Assembly (NCBI GenBank): GCA_947459525.1
Contig: CANHDW010000005.1
Location: forward strand, 1 to 42,136
Reading direction: 5' to 3'
Origin: Candidatus Caenarcanales bacterium
GTDB taxonomy: Bacteria > Cyanobacteriota > Vampirovibrionia > LMEP-6097
DNA: 42,136 bases
Under the pieces are notes generated by a model, which saw only the letters and a list, made by a program, of their open reading frames with translations, made no database searches and had not been told where the DNA came from. Position 1 is the stretch's first letter; each line of letters begins with the position of its first letter. Positions 26,599 to 36,153 of this stretch are shown here, one piece after another. The position numbers and the translations under genes are program-made.

Positions 26599-28129
26599 AT
26601 GAATTTAGAGTCAGACAATTTTGTAACACCCATTAACCTGATCACAAGAAGCTAAAATTCATTCTTGCTGAAATCTCATATAAAAATCCAGAGATCGACA
26701 CCTAGTATTAACCCAATATCTTCTACAATTCACCGTCCAAATATTCCACCATGCAAAAAACCAAAAACCAAACCCCATCCCCTAGAAAGGACATATAAAG
26801 GAAAACTAGATTTTAATTTTTTCAAGCCATTCTCAGAATCCTTTAACCTTATGGAAAGCTTTATCAAAGCTCAATCTCCAAATGATTTAGTTATAGCTCT
26901 TAGTAATTTAAACAAAAACCTCGAAGCTAATTTTCAGAAAGAACGATCAGCAGAAATGCTTAAACACCTTAACTCAGATGCAGGTCGAATATTTTTAAAG
27001 CATAAAATTGATCAAATAATAAACTACGCTCAATGAATCAGAAGCTCAGCCTGCAGAAACCAATCAAAGATATGATGCAAATAGCAGTGATGAAAAACTC
27101 TCCTTTGTAATTAAACTCTTCGACGCTTTTATTGCTGCTGGGCTAAAACACTCTGCCCGTGACCTATACAAAAAATTATATCGTTCAAAAAAAATAAACC
27201 CAAAGCCAGTAGATAAAGAAATTCAGCCATATTTAAACAATGTCATTAGGGAGTTTGACGATCAGCAGGTAGACTCAGACTCTGCGACACATTTCTATTT
27301 AAAAGCCGTTCAGAAAGGCTATGTAGAAGAAGCTAATGATTTCCTGACTCGTGCCATCCAAAATAGATTTAGTGATGTTTACCTCCAAGGTAATGCTGAG
27401 CAAGGAGAATTTGACGAATTTACCGATCTTCTGAAATGGGCTGTAGATAAGAAATTCTTTCCTGAAAAAAATCTTAAAGAAATACTTCTATCTTTAATCA
27501 CTGAAACAAAGAAGCTAAAAGATGATCCAGAAAAACTTAGTGCTAAGTATAAATCACTAGAATCTTTATTTGATAAACTAAAGGGACTATATAACGGTAA
27601 CAATACTGTAGGTGACTTAACTATTCATAGTGCTTATGAAATCGCAAGGCGCTTTAATAATCAGCTCAAGGGGCTAAAAAGATCGCTTACTACATTTAAA
27701 AGTCTTGCAGAAATGACAGTTACTGAATTTTTAGAGACACTAAGTATATCCCCAGAAGCGGCCCCCGAAATCACCCAAGCTTCATCAAGCTCAAAACTTA
27801 ATTCACAAAACAAAACAGAACCAAGCAAAGAAGATGTTTTAAAGGTATTAAAACAAATATATATTGATTATATTCTTGATGAGAACAATTGGGATGATGT
27901 ATTAGACGATCCTCTTGACGATGGTGACTCCGATGCGGAGAGTGATGTAGAAGACCCTCGGTCAAATTACATTGATCTATTAGAAGAAATACCTTCTCTC
28001 CTTGAGAAGATTAATGAGGCTTTAAGTTCTTCATTGGATATACAGGAAATTAATAAACTAGGAATAGATATAGCCCGAATGACGATACTAATTTTGATCG
28101 TTTTAATAATATTCTTCTATAAAAGCTGA
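26599..28129 (+). pseudogene. broken gene: in-frame stop and frameshift, helical protein with C-terminal membrane anchor
   Basis: An ATG at 26599 opens a frame that stops at TAA 26653, reopens in the same frame and runs to TGA 27034. A second frame, open from 27023 with no usable start codon, continues to 28129. Joined, these read as one protein of about 500 residues: a Pro/Lys-rich N-terminus, helical middle (LIKLFDAFIAAGL-like segments), an acidic stretch DDPLDDGDSDAESDVED, and a hydrophobic tail (ILILIVLIIFFYKS) suited to a C-terminal membrane anchor. I do not recognise the family. Two lesions argue for decay; programmed recoding is the less likely alternative. A shorter TTG start at 26665 is possible for the first part. 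Confidence 0.65.
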
Positions 28130-28140
28130 TTACTATCTAA

Positions 28141-28874
28141 GAACAAGAAGGTCACAAGAGCTTGAGATTCACACTAGGAAGTCAATACGTTGCCCTAAGA
28201 GATGATTTAAAAGATCAAGAACCAGACATATTGCAGATGCCTTAAGGCTTCTAGAAATTTTTGTAAATAGAGAAACAGAATTTTATAAAAAAGCACCTAA
28301 TAAAGAGCTAGATGGTTCCTTTAAATTTATAATTGATGAAAGAGTTAGAAACCATAGTGATAATTTTAAAATCTTTAAAAACCATTTCCAAGCAGAAGAT
28401 TTAGTAAGACTAACACCCGCAGAACCGGTTAAAGATTTTTTCAAGAGTAGTTCTAATTTAAGAAATGCCCTAGAATCCAGTATTGAAAACAGTTTCAAAG
28501 CAATTCAAATTCAATTAAATCTAAGATATCAGCTCGCTGATCATCCTTCTTGGATAGAGATACTAAACTCAAACACATATCTCATAAACAACCTAGAATC
28601 TATTGTCGATAAGGCTTTCACTTTAGAGAATCAAAACCTCACTGACAAACTGACTGTAAAACTCAGAGAAGAAATTTCATCTCTAGAAATTAATCCAGAC
28701 AATGCAGTTGCTCATCTTTCTTTATTGAACTGTATTTTTGATCATATCCATGACCTTGGGAACAAAGATGGTAACAAAAACCTGAAAGCTGAATATAATA
28801 ACTACCTAGATTTTCCTCAAAGCTACGAGTCTGAGGGCATTTTAGATAGCATCGGTCTACCACTTTATTCTTGA
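28141..28874 (+). pseudogene. remnant of a second helical-protein gene
   Basis: From 28206 a frame of 222 codons runs to TGA 28872 without any ATG or GTG; just upstream the same frame has TGA at 28203. The preceding protein-like text lies in another frame (28141-28240, GSQYVALRDDLKDQEPD) and would join it by a -1 shift near 28220-28240 to give ...IADALRLLEIFVNRETEF. The product would be a charged helical protein of about 245 residues of unknown family. Start codon and promoter are not visible. It follows the other broken gene directly, so the two were perhaps one unit. Confidence 0.6.
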
Positions 28875-28919
28875 TGAGAGCTTAACCCAGCTTTAACTAA
28901 AACTACCTATACATCTGAT

Positions 28920-29468
28920 ATGACGGATTTCGGTAACTTCGGCGGTAGTGGATACGGTATGAATAGTGCCGAGAGCAGAATAAATAGCCTGAGCACGAGA
29001 ATAGATAAGTTGGAAACTATGTCTAGTTCTGGTGTACCCTATGACCCAGCTGTCGCTCAAGCGAATCCAGTAGCGAATCCTAATGCTGGTGGTGTAAATC
29101 CACAGCAAGGTGAAAATTTTCAAGCCATGATGCAGCTTATGCAATCACAAATGCTCGCTGGAGGCTTAGGAAATAATAATGATGATAAGGATAAAGCCTC
29201 TGGTATAGAAAATATAATGAATAACCCGATGTTCAACATGATACTCGGAGGAGGCGGAATAAATGCTGTGCAAGGCAACATGGGTGCAGCTAATATGAAT
29301 GGCATGCAAGGCATGGGTGGCATGAATGGAATGCCCAATATGAACGCTATGCAAGGAATGAATGGTATACCGATGATGAATGGCATGCAGGGTAACACAG
29401 GGATGGGAAGTATAGACCCAGCTATGCTACAACAGATGTCACAAACGCAAATGTTTGACAGTTTTTAA
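28920..29468 (+). CDS. Met/Asn/Gly-rich low-complexity protein
   Basis: A 182-residue protein I do not recognise. It starts with a Gly-rich stretch, then a short coiled coil (SRINSLSTRIDKLETM), a Pro/Asn/Ala segment, and a second half built of short M-N-G-M-Q-G units (about residues 118-160). Such Met-rich runs can bind copper or act as flexible polymers, but there is no evidence for either here. TATACA ends six bases before the ATG, so the message is probably leaderless. Met codons in the repeat are real coding bias, with no matching signal in the other frames. Confidence 0.6.
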   Translation: MTDFGNFGGSGYGMNSAESRINSLSTRIDKLETMSSSGVPYDPAVAQANPVANPNAGGVNPQQGENFQAMMQLMQSQMLAGGLGNNNDDKDKASGIENIMNNPMFNMILGGGGINAVQGNMGAANMNGMQGMGGMNGMPNMNAMQGMNGIPMMNGMQGNTGMGSIDPAMLQQMSQTQMFDSF

Positions 29469-29518
29469 GTGCTAAGATTGAGTTTTTAAAATGTTTTATT
29501 TCACTTTAATTTTAAGAT

Positions 29519-29639
29519 GGGACTGCTCACAAGCGTGCAAGTTCAAGGCTGAGGAGGACGAATGACCGCAGTGTATCAAGCATACATGAGGATCATGAGG
29601 ACGACGAAAACGCAGAAATTTGAGTTTGCGAGCAGTCTC
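29519..29639. repeat. dispersed palindromic element, long copy (121 bp)
   Basis: The ends GGGACTGCTC and GAGCAGTCTC form imperfect terminal inverted repeats (13 of 16). Inside, 29542-29570 is identical over 29 bases, in opposite orientation, to 37252-37280. It lies between the Met-rich gene and mgtE and is GC-richer than its surroundings. Looks like a MITE or REP-type element; no target duplication is obvious. Confidence 0.75.
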
Positions 29640-29657
29640 TAGATTGAGCTTAGAAAG

Positions 29658-31019
29658 ATGATTCATAGTCCTAATTTAAAAAATATCATCTCTCAGATTG
29701 ACGATACTCCAGTCGAAGAATTGCGCATGGTGCTTGATGAGTATTATCCGCAGGATATAGCTGAGGAATATAAAAAATTAGATACCGCCGAGCAAAGATT
29801 ACTCTTTGATGTTCTGTCTTATGAACAAGGCGCATTCGTCTTTGCAGAATTAGAGCCGCGAGAAATTAAAGAACTCTTCGAAGATTTATCGGATGAAAAA
29901 ATAGTTAAATTTACTAATGAGCTTGAACTTGATGATGCTGCTGATATCATTGGACTGCTTGATGATGAGCGAATGCTACGCATTCTAGATAAGCTCCAGA
30001 GACCCTTTGAGATTAAAGAGCTTTTAAGTTATGAACCAGACACCTGTGGTGGTATTATGAACCCTGATTTTATTAGCGTGAGAGCAGACTTGAAAGTCAG
30101 TGCGGCACTGCGTTTCGTGAGATTAAAAGCGAAGGAATTTAACAGCCAAATAGTCTATATCTATGTTACGCAGAAATTCGGTGAATTAGCAGGAGTCTTA
30201 AGTTTAAAAAATCTATTTCTCGCGAAGGATGAGGATTTAGTCAAAGATTACATGGATACAGATATTATTTCTGTTGAAATTAATGATGATAGAGAAAAAG
30301 CTGCTGAATTAATTTCTAAATATAGGTTCTTAGCGATTCCTGTTATTAATAGTAGCTCTCAGTTAGTCGGAATTATAGCGATAGACGATGTAGTCGAAAT
30401 CTTAGAAGATGAAGCGACTCAGGATATTTATCAGTCTAGCGGTATTAATTTAGAAGGTGACACGGTCTCTGCCTTTACTGATATTCGTGAATATTTCACT
30501 GCCTATAAAGCTCGCACGCCTTGGCTAGTAATAACTTTACTCGGTCAAGTTCTCTCTGCTTCTTGCATCATCCGCTTTAGCGATGTTATTTCAGCTCTGC
30601 CGCTAGCGATATCCTTTATGCCATTACTAGCAGGGCTTTCAGGTAATATCGGTAATCAATCAGCCACCATTATCGTTAGAGGTATCTCTACGGGTGAAGT
30701 TAATACAGAAAAAAGCCTAGGTCTTTTAATCCATGAACTTAGCCTCAGTCTTGGCATCGGTATTACCTGTTCTTTAATTACAGCTGTTATCTGTTATGCG
30801 ATGACTGGGAATATATTACTAGCTGGCTTAATCGCAAGCTCACTTACAGTTACTATGTTTAGTGCTGTGCTAGTAGGAACTGTTACGCCGCTTGCCTTTA
30901 AAAAGCTAAATATAGATCCAGCTGTGGCAAGCAGCCCACTGATTACGACGATGATAGATTTATCATCATCTTTTGTCTATTTAAGCCTAATTAAAGGTTT
31001 TATTAGTAAACTTATCTAA
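29658..31019 (+). CDS. mgtE: MgtE-type magnesium channel
   Basis: A 453-residue dimeric inner-membrane Mg2+ channel. The N-domain of helical repeats is residues 1-130, with acidic Mg-binding positions; a CBS pair follows (about 137-255) from EPDTCGGIMNPDFISV to GIIAIDDVVEILEDEATQD; and about five membrane helices fill 285-450, including MPLLAGLSGNIGNQSATIIVRG, which lines the pore. Length matches the family. No M-box or other Mg riboswitch is seen upstream; instead the dispersed repeat ends 18 bases before the start. The 31022 gene follows after two bases. Confidence 0.93.
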   Translation: MIHSPNLKNIISQIDDTPVEELRMVLDEYYPQDIAEEYKKLDTAEQRLLFDVLSYEQGAFVFAELEPREIKELFEDLSDEKIVKFTNELELDDAADIIGLLDDERMLRILDKLQRPFEIKELLSYEPDTCGGIMNPDFISVRADLKVSAALRFVRLKAKEFNSQIVYIYVTQKFGELAGVLSLKNLFLAKDEDLVKDYMDTDIISVEINDDREKAAELISKYRFLAIPVINSSSQLVGIIAIDDVVEILEDEATQDIYQSSGINLEGDTVSAFTDIREYFTAYKARTPWLVITLLGQVLSASCIIRFSDVISALPLAISFMPLLAGLSGNIGNQSATIIVRGISTGEVNTEKSLGLLIHELSLSLGIGITCSLITAVICYAMTGNILLAGLIASSLTVTMFSAVLVGTVTPLAFKKLNIDPAVASSPLITTMIDLSSSFVYLSLIKGFISKLI

Positions 31020-31021
31020 GT

Positions 31022-32134
31022 ATGCCAAGAAAATTCATACCTTTAATAGCCATTTCTCTAATTCTTGTGAGCTTAGAGGGTGCTTTTTTAAATATATCTG
31101 CTTTTAAAATAGAGAATAGTAGGACAGAAACCATTTTTAATGAAGAGACTTTAAGCATAGAAAGCAAAGATAAAACTAATCATAAAGACAAGGATAAAGA
31201 AAAATTAAAAGATGAAAAATCTTCTGATAAATTCCTTGATCTAGAAGCAGGTTTTACAGATGATGATGATTTAGAAAGATTTGGTGGATTAGAGTTCAAT
31301 TTTAAAAAATCTAAACATTTAAGAACATTTAGAAATTTTGATCTTAATAATACGGATAAACAAGTATTAAAATCAGTAAAAGCTAATAAAAATGCGATTA
31401 CCTCTGGGAAAGGTATTTGGGTAAATATCTGGAATTATCCTAAAAACGTAGATGCTTTTATTGACAGGCTTACAGATTATCACATTGATACAGTTTATTT
31501 ACAGGTAAATCGCTCTACTACAGAGGTTTTCAGACACCAAGTTCAAATAGATGAAATTTTAAAAGCCTGCAAAAAAGCTGATATTAAAATCATCGGCTGG
31601 TCTTACGCCTATCTTCATGATGTAAAAGCAGATGCTGATAAATTTATCAAACCCGCTCTGTATGTAAGTCCTGAAGGCTATAGTTTCGATGCTATGGCAG
31701 CGGATATAGAAGAAAATTATAAAGTAGAATCAGTAAAAAGATATACGGAACTGATTAAAGCAGCTGTACCAGAAGATTATCCTTTAATCGCTATAGTATT
31801 TTCACCACAGATTAAACCCGTCTACCCATGGGAGTATATCGCTGGAAACTGGGACATATTAATGCCGATGGTTTACTGGCACGGTATCAAACAGCGTGAC
31901 TCTCAGCGTGTAGCGACTTTCGTCGCTGATAGTATTCATAACTTAAGAAAATATACGAAGAAAGATGATTTAAATATTCATATGATTACTGATGGCGAAA
32001 GAACCACTCCAGATGAAGTAGCCATAAGCCTAGAAGTCGCACATAAGCTTAAAGTTAACTCTGGAATTAGTGTTTATCCAGAGCATTTAGTGCCTAATTC
32101 TATACTAGAGGTCATTAAGGAATTTAAAGCTTAA
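31022..32134 (+). CDS. secreted or membrane-anchored TIM-barrel protein, glycosyl-hydrolase-like
   Basis: A 370-residue protein with an N-terminal hydrophobic segment (FIPLIAISLILVSLEGAFL) serving as signal peptide or anchor, a Lys/Asp/Glu-rich linker (about 35-90) and a barrel-like domain: GIWVNIWNYPKNVDAFIDRL, TVYLQVN, IIGWSYAYLHD, IAIVFSPQ and DILMPMVYWHG. The order of strands and the W-Y-W residues resemble putative glycoside hydrolases of GH13-unrelated TIM-barrel families, but I cannot name one. It starts two bases after mgtE without a ribosome site and is convergent with pdxJ at a gap of one base. Confidence 0.6.
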   Translation: MPRKFIPLIAISLILVSLEGAFLNISAFKIENSRTETIFNEETLSIESKDKTNHKDKDKEKLKDEKSSDKFLDLEAGFTDDDDLERFGGLEFNFKKSKHLRTFRNFDLNNTDKQVLKSVKANKNAITSGKGIWVNIWNYPKNVDAFIDRLTDYHIDTVYLQVNRSTTEVFRHQVQIDEILKACKKADIKIIGWSYAYLHDVKADADKFIKPALYVSPEGYSFDAMAADIEENYKVESVKRYTELIKAAVPEDYPLIAIVFSPQIKPVYPWEYIAGNWDILMPMVYWHGIKQRDSQRVATFVADSIHNLRKYTKKDDLNIHMITDGERTTPDEVAISLEVAHKLKVNSGISVYPEHLVPNSILEVIKEFKA

Positions 32135-32135
32135 A

Positions 32136-32918
32136 TCAGTGATGGAAAACTTCGTTATTCAAAGTGTTAATAAATTCAGCAGAAGCGTTTTTTATTCCAT
32201 GTATTAAAGCGGAGCTAATAATCGAGTGGCCGATATGATATTGATCTACATTATCTATATTAACTATATCGGGAAGGTTCTCCAGCGTGAGACCATGCCC
32301 CATATTGACCTTCAGGTGATGCCCGCGAGCATAAATAACCGCTTGCTTAATATGCTCATATTCTATCTTTAAAAGATTCGCTGCTGCATCTCTTTCAAAA
32401 TCAGATGTTCTTAAAGAATGGAATTTATGTAGATTAGTAAATTTACCCGTATGAATCTCTATATAATTAGCTCCGACAGATTGTGCCATCGCAATCTGAT
32501 CTAAAGCAGGCTCAATAAAAAAACTTACTTTTTTCCCGCTATCTAAAATAGGTTTAATAAATTCCTTTAAATATTCCGCCTGAGCAATAACGTCTAAACC
32601 GCCTTCAGTCGTAATCTCTGTACGATTCTCTGGCACTATAGTGCAGATATTAGCAGATGTCCTTAAAGCTATATCTCGAATCTCTTTACTTGCCGCCATC
32701 TCAAAAGCAAAGCCTAAGCGAGAATCACCCAAATATTGGGAAAGTTCGTAAATATCAGAATCTTGGATGTGCCTTCTATCTTCACGAAGATGAGTTGTGA
32801 TACCTGCGACAGCAGTATCTTCTAATAATTTAACCAAAGCAAGTGGACTTGGTTCAAAAGTTTTTCTAGCCTCTCTTAATGTGGCAATATGATCTACATT
32901 GACATAAAGTTCTTTCAT
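32136..32918 (-). CDS. pdxJ: pyridoxine 5'-phosphate synthase
   Basis: A 260-residue TIM-barrel enzyme that condenses 1-deoxy-D-xylulose 5-phosphate with 3-amino-2-oxopropyl phosphate in the DXP-dependent vitamin B6 pathway. It shows VNVDHIATLREAR, ITTHLREDRRHIQD, FFIEPALDQI, YIEIHTGKF and VNMGHGLTLENL, all diagnostic. Length slightly above the usual 240. A TATAAT (complement of 32943-32948) lies 24 bases before the ATG, giving a leader of about 17 bases. Confidence 0.96.
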   Translation of the reverse strand: MKELYVNVDHIATLREARKTFEPSPLALVKLLEDTAVAGITTHLREDRRHIQDSDIYELSQYLGDSRLGFAFEMAASKEIRDIALRTSANICTIVPENRTEITTEGGLDVIAQAEYLKEFIKPILDSGKKVSFFIEPALDQIAMAQSVGANYIEIHTGKFTNLHKFHSLRTSDFERDAAANLLKIEYEHIKQAVIYARGHHLKVNMGHGLTLENLPDIVNIDNVDQYHIGHSIISSALIHGIKNASAEFINTLNNEVFHH

Positions 32919-33018
32919 ATTCTTTTAATTCCCCATATCGACATTATATCTACATATTAGGAATTATTAAAAAATTAAATTAAGTATGTTTTGAAATTAA
33001 TACGCAAGTTCATTTGGA

Positions 33019-34074
33019 TTATAGAATAGTTACATAGCCAAGTTGTTGCTGCATTGGCTCAATGTAGTCTTTTATAGTCTCTAAATCAGCCTGATTTTTC
33101 CTGGATTTTCGCTTACTCGCTGGAGTAAACGTATTAACTAAAGGCATTTCACTAACTATTTTCTGCATATTCCAAGTAAATTCTATCTCAAGAAAAGAAC
33201 AAAGCTTTTCTATACTGGGATGTGGCTCTGCCATTAAATCCTCGAATTTAAATCTTATAACCCTTTCTGGGGCAAGCTTAGATAAAGAATTCAAAGCATA
33301 TTCATGAGTCTTAAGCCATTGAAAAGCACAGACTTCAGCCAGAGTCTTATCACGATAGGCTTCCCAGTCTGGAGGCATAGCGAATTTCCAGACATCAGAT
33401 TGATAGCCATCTATATCGAAATATTTAGGAATCTGCATAGACTCTTTTCGAACTCCAATTTCTGCGTTTTCAATTTCTTGATTCGCTTTTAAAGGACTTA
33501 AATATTCTTCAAGATATTTCCTATAGCGAAACTGAAACTTCTGCTTAGATCGCCAAGCATTCATGAGAGAGCTGGTATTATCTAAGCCATCACGAGTGAT
33601 ATAAATAAATTTAGCGTCAGGGTAAAGCTTCGCTAAATACTCTACTCTAAAGCAATTCGGTGGAGTCTTATCTATAATTCGATAGGCTATCGACTTCTTA
33701 TCATTACTCTGTCTTTTGAATATACAGAGTTTTAAGCATTTATATAAGTAATTAAAAAGATTTATAAGGTTAAATAAGAGGCTCAGCCTATTTCTCAGAA
33801 AGCGAATGCGGCTTAATTCACCCATCAAGTGATTATCATAAGCACTAAAATGATAATGTTTATCAAAATGCTCTCTATCACCCTCTTTTACATCTTCTGC
33901 TTTAAGAACGACTGTATCAGCTGTTTCGCGCGGATCTCTATGCCACGGCTGCCACATATGATTTGACTCTCGATAAAGCGACCAAAGCTCGTCACTTTCA
34001 CTAAGTAAACGGAACAGCAGACTAGTCCCACCTCTAAAAGATCCGATTATAAAAACTGGTTTGTGGATTTGCAA
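33019..34074 (-). CDS. sulfotransferase-family protein
   Basis: A 351-residue protein with the two PAPS-binding motifs of sulfotransferases: the 5'-phosphosulfate loop VFIIGSFRGGTSLLF (about 7-21) and the 3'-phosphate motif YITRDGLDNTSSLMNAW (about 157-173), then the C-terminal FKFEDLMAEPHPSIEKLCSFL typical of Sulfotransfer_1/3. It would transfer sulfate from PAPS to a hydroxyl of a glycan, lipid or peptide; the acceptor is unknown. The start here is TTG (MQIHKP); no in-frame ATG lies near and no good ribosome site is seen, so the start is less sure. It lies 27 bases behind mqnE. Confidence 0.75.
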   Translation of the reverse strand: MQIHKPVFIIGSFRGGTSLLFRLLSESDELWSLYRESNHMWQPWHRDPRETADTVVLKAEDVKEGDREHFDKHYHFSAYDNHLMGELSRIRFLRNRLSLLFNLINLFNYLYKCLKLCIFKRQSNDKKSIAYRIIDKTPPNCFRVEYLAKLYPDAKFIYITRDGLDNTSSLMNAWRSKQKFQFRYRKYLEEYLSPLKANQEIENAEIGVRKESMQIPKYFDIDGYQSDVWKFAMPPDWEAYRDKTLAEVCAFQWLKTHEYALNSLSKLAPERVIRFKFEDLMAEPHPSIEKLCSFLEIEFTWNMQKIVSEMPLVNTFTPASKRKSRKNQADLETIKDYIEPMQQQLGYVTIL

Positions 34075-34101
34075 AGTAATATACTCATTTTAAACAACTG
34101 A

Positions 34102-35337
34102 TCATACCCTATGCAAACTCAATTCTATTGGGTTATATAGGGTATCCCTTTCTCTTGGAATCAGGCGAGCGCCTTCAATAATATTTACTAAAGTAGTCTC
34201 TGCCATGGAACGCTGCTTCGCTCCAGCAGCGAAGGTTATACGTTCAGCTTTCACTGTGCCATCTAAGTCATTAGCCCCCATAGAAAGAGCTACCTGTGCC
34301 GTCTTCTCACCTAGCTGAATCCAGTAAGCTTTAATATGATCGAAATTATCTAAGATAAGCCTAGAGGCGATTATATTTTTAATCTGATCTTGACCAGTAA
34401 TAGGCTTTACACCACGCTCCAGAAGATCGTTTCCTTCATAATGACAGCTCAGGGGAATAAAAGTCTGAAAAGAACCTTCCTGAGGGTTTTTCGCAGCTAG
34501 GCTAATATCCTGAGCCTTTCTTAATATATCTAAATGATCTATTCTTTCTTCAGGCTCCTCACCTATACCAGCAAGCATAGTAGCGTTAGTCTTAAGACCC
34601 TTACTGTGAGCTAGCTGATGAATCTCCACCCATTTATCAGCAGAAATTTTATCTGGGCACATTTCGTCTCTAACAGCTCTAGAGAATATCTCCGCACCGC
34701 CACCCGGCATACTGTCTAAACCAGCTTCAATAAGCCTATTAAAGATATCTTCATAGCTCATATCCTTTTCAAATTTTTTAAAGAAATCTATTTCAACTGC
34801 CGTAAAAGCTTTTACATGAATCGCTGGCACAGCCTGCTTTATCGCACGGATAAGCTCTGAATAATACTCTATAAGGCACTTAGGATTTAAACCACCTACT
34901 ATATGAACTTCAGTAGCGCCTTCTTCTCTTGCCATGACGACACGATGGACTGCTTCATCTATGCTCATCGTATAAGCCCCTTCTTCTTTAGGTTTGCGAG
35001 CGAAAGAACAGAAATCACAGCTAGCGATACAGATATTCGTAGGATTTAAATGTAGATTAGTATTCCACCAAACGGTTTTCGTTTGCTCTAAAGCTGTATT
35101 TTCATTAAAACCTTTTCTTAAAGCGACTTCATGTGCTTTACGCTGACGCACGAAATTAGCCAACTGGCCTAAAACTACAATGTCGTTAGATCTAATGATT
35201 TTATAACCATCCTCTAGACTTAAACGCTCGGCAGCGATTAACTTTTCAGCGATCTCGCTAAATTTCGAGGATTTATCTAAAGCCACCTGCTCAATAAAAA
35301 AAGCAGCGCTTGAATTAAATAAAGGCTTATCAGGCAT
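34102..35337 (-). CDS. mqnE: aminofutalosine synthase (radical SAM)
   Basis: A 411-residue radical SAM enzyme of the futalosine route to menaquinone; it joins the chorismate-derived enolpyruvyl compound to the adenosyl radical. NICIASCDFCSFARK holds the Cys103-x3-Cys107-x2-Cys110 iron-sulfur site, followed by EGAY, VHIVGGLNP, KAFTAVEID, GLDSMPGGGAEIFS and the end RLIPRERDTLY, all typical of MqnE. The related MqnC shares the fold, but the N-terminal part and ending favour MqnE. Chorismate for this pathway would come from aroC in this window. No other mqn gene is close by. Confidence 0.9.
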   Translation of the reverse strand: MPDKPLFNSSAAFFIEQVALDKSSKFSEIAEKLIAAERLSLEDGYKIIRSNDIVVLGQLANFVRQRKAHEVALRKGFNENTALEQTKTVWWNTNLHLNPTNICIASCDFCSFARKPKEEGAYTMSIDEAVHRVVMAREEGATEVHIVGGLNPKCLIEYYSELIRAIKQAVPAIHVKAFTAVEIDFFKKFEKDMSYEDIFNRLIEAGLDSMPGGGAEIFSRAVRDEMCPDKISADKWVEIHQLAHSKGLKTNATMLAGIGEEPEERIDHLDILRKAQDISLAAKNPQEGSFQTFIPLSCHYEGNDLLERGVKPITGQDQIKNIIASRLILDNFDHIKAYWIQLGEKTAQVALSMGANDLDGTVKAERITFAAGAKQRSMAETTLVNIIEGARLIPRERDTLYNPIELSLHRV

Positions 35338-35345
35338 TAATAATC

Positions 35346-35351
35346 ATTATA
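35346..35351 (-). promoter_or_regulatory. -10 box TATAAT of mqnE
   Basis: On the minus strand TATAAT ends 8 bases before the ATG, so transcription should start at or one base before the start codon: a leaderless message. The -35 region is poor. Confidence 0.5.
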
Positions 35352-35490
35352 AACTTATCATTAGTAGCTGTACCTAGAAGTACACTAGGGTTATTCATTC
35401 TTCTCAGCGTGCAACTGCACATCCTTGCAAAGATCTCTCTGGAAATATTAGTAAATTAAAATTTCTCTCAAAATTAATTATTAAAACATA

Positions 35491-35520
35491 TTGAATTATT
35501 TATTAAAGAGTGTTTATAAT
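35491..35520 (+). promoter_or_regulatory. promoter TTGAAT-18-TATAAT of the small membrane protein
   Basis: TTGAAT (35491-35496) and TATAAT (35515-35520) are 18 bases apart, a good vegetative promoter. It overlaps the first possible start (TTG at 35491), so translation should begin downstream, at the ATG at 35596. Confidence 0.5.
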
Positions 35521-35595
35521 GTTGTTAATTGCAAAGAAGCATTTGGTCCGAAGACGACTAAAAACGGGTTTAAATGTTTCTCACTAGTAACCAAT

Positions 35596-36108
35596 ATGAA
35601 AAACGAGAATGATTTATCCTCTACGCCCTTTACTGCTGAGACCCAGTCTTACAGGGATGCTTTATCTAAAATAGATGTGTTTTTTCAATCCAGCAGTGAC
35701 AATATTTCTCAGCTATGGGAAAAATACTCACCTATATCAGCTATCTCATCTGGATTCAGATCACTTGAAGATACTTTAATTAAGACCTTTCCCATAGAAA
35801 AATCTTTTAGAAATTTTGGGATTTTATCTCTACTAGCTTTAATAAGTAATCCAGCCTTCGGTGGTTCACCTTTCCTACAAGGAAATATTTTCAGAATTTT
35901 AATAGATCTAGTTTTTCTTGTAGCAGTAGTAGCGGCTTTCGTCTGCCTCTGTAATTATTCACACCGTGAATATACCGCTTATCAAGCTCGCCTCCTGCAA
36001 GAAAGAAGACGCAAGTATTTATCAAGAGAGAGAGCCTGTAGGAGAGATAAACCCGTAAAACATCTTCATAAACTTGATGGTGAGAAGATACTCACTAAGC
36101 AGTCTTAA
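35596..36108 (+). CDS. small membrane protein of unknown function
   Basis: From the ATG at 35596 (MKNENDLSSTPF) the protein has 170 residues; a TTG start at 35491 would add 35 residues but lies on the promoter. After a polar N-terminus there are two hydrophobic helices (FGILSLLALISNPAFGG and ILIDLVFLVAVVAAFVCLCNY), then a strongly basic tail (QERRRKYLSRERACRRDKPVKH) that would stay in the cytoplasm. I do not recognise it. The zinc dehydrogenase-like gene follows after 43 bases. Confidence 0.6.
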   Translation: MKNENDLSSTPFTAETQSYRDALSKIDVFFQSSSDNISQLWEKYSPISAISSGFRSLEDTLIKTFPIEKSFRNFGILSLLALISNPAFGGSPFLQGNIFRILIDLVFLVAVVAAFVCLCNYSHREYTAYQARLLQERRRKYLSRERACRRDKPVKHLHKLDGEKILTKQS

Positions 36109-36137
36109 ATATGCAGGGATTAATGCGAGAATTAAGA

Positions 36138-36153
36138 TTGTGAGCAGTCCCAT
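36138..36153. repeat. 16-base end of the dispersed repeat at a gene start
   Basis: The 16 bases TTGTGAGCAGTCCCAT are identical to the reverse complement of 29517-29532, the left terminus of the long element. The last two are the first bases of the ATG of the next gene. Chance cannot be fully excluded for a 16-mer in this window, but the match falls exactly on the element end. Confidence 0.45.

Noticed and set aside
29120-29398. Long minus-strand frames opposite the Met-rich gene
   Set aside because: They mirror the repetitive M-N-G codons (CAT-rich complement), have no own promoter and read as low-complexity shadow text.
35398-35440. Possible further copy of the dispersed repeat (AGCGTGCAA stretch)
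   Set aside because: Only nine bases match and the rest cannot be aligned; chance is enough.
36074-36151. Longer N-terminus for the zinc dehydrogenase
   Set aside because: It overlaps the previous gene and adds residues that precede the normal MKALVYSP start of the family.
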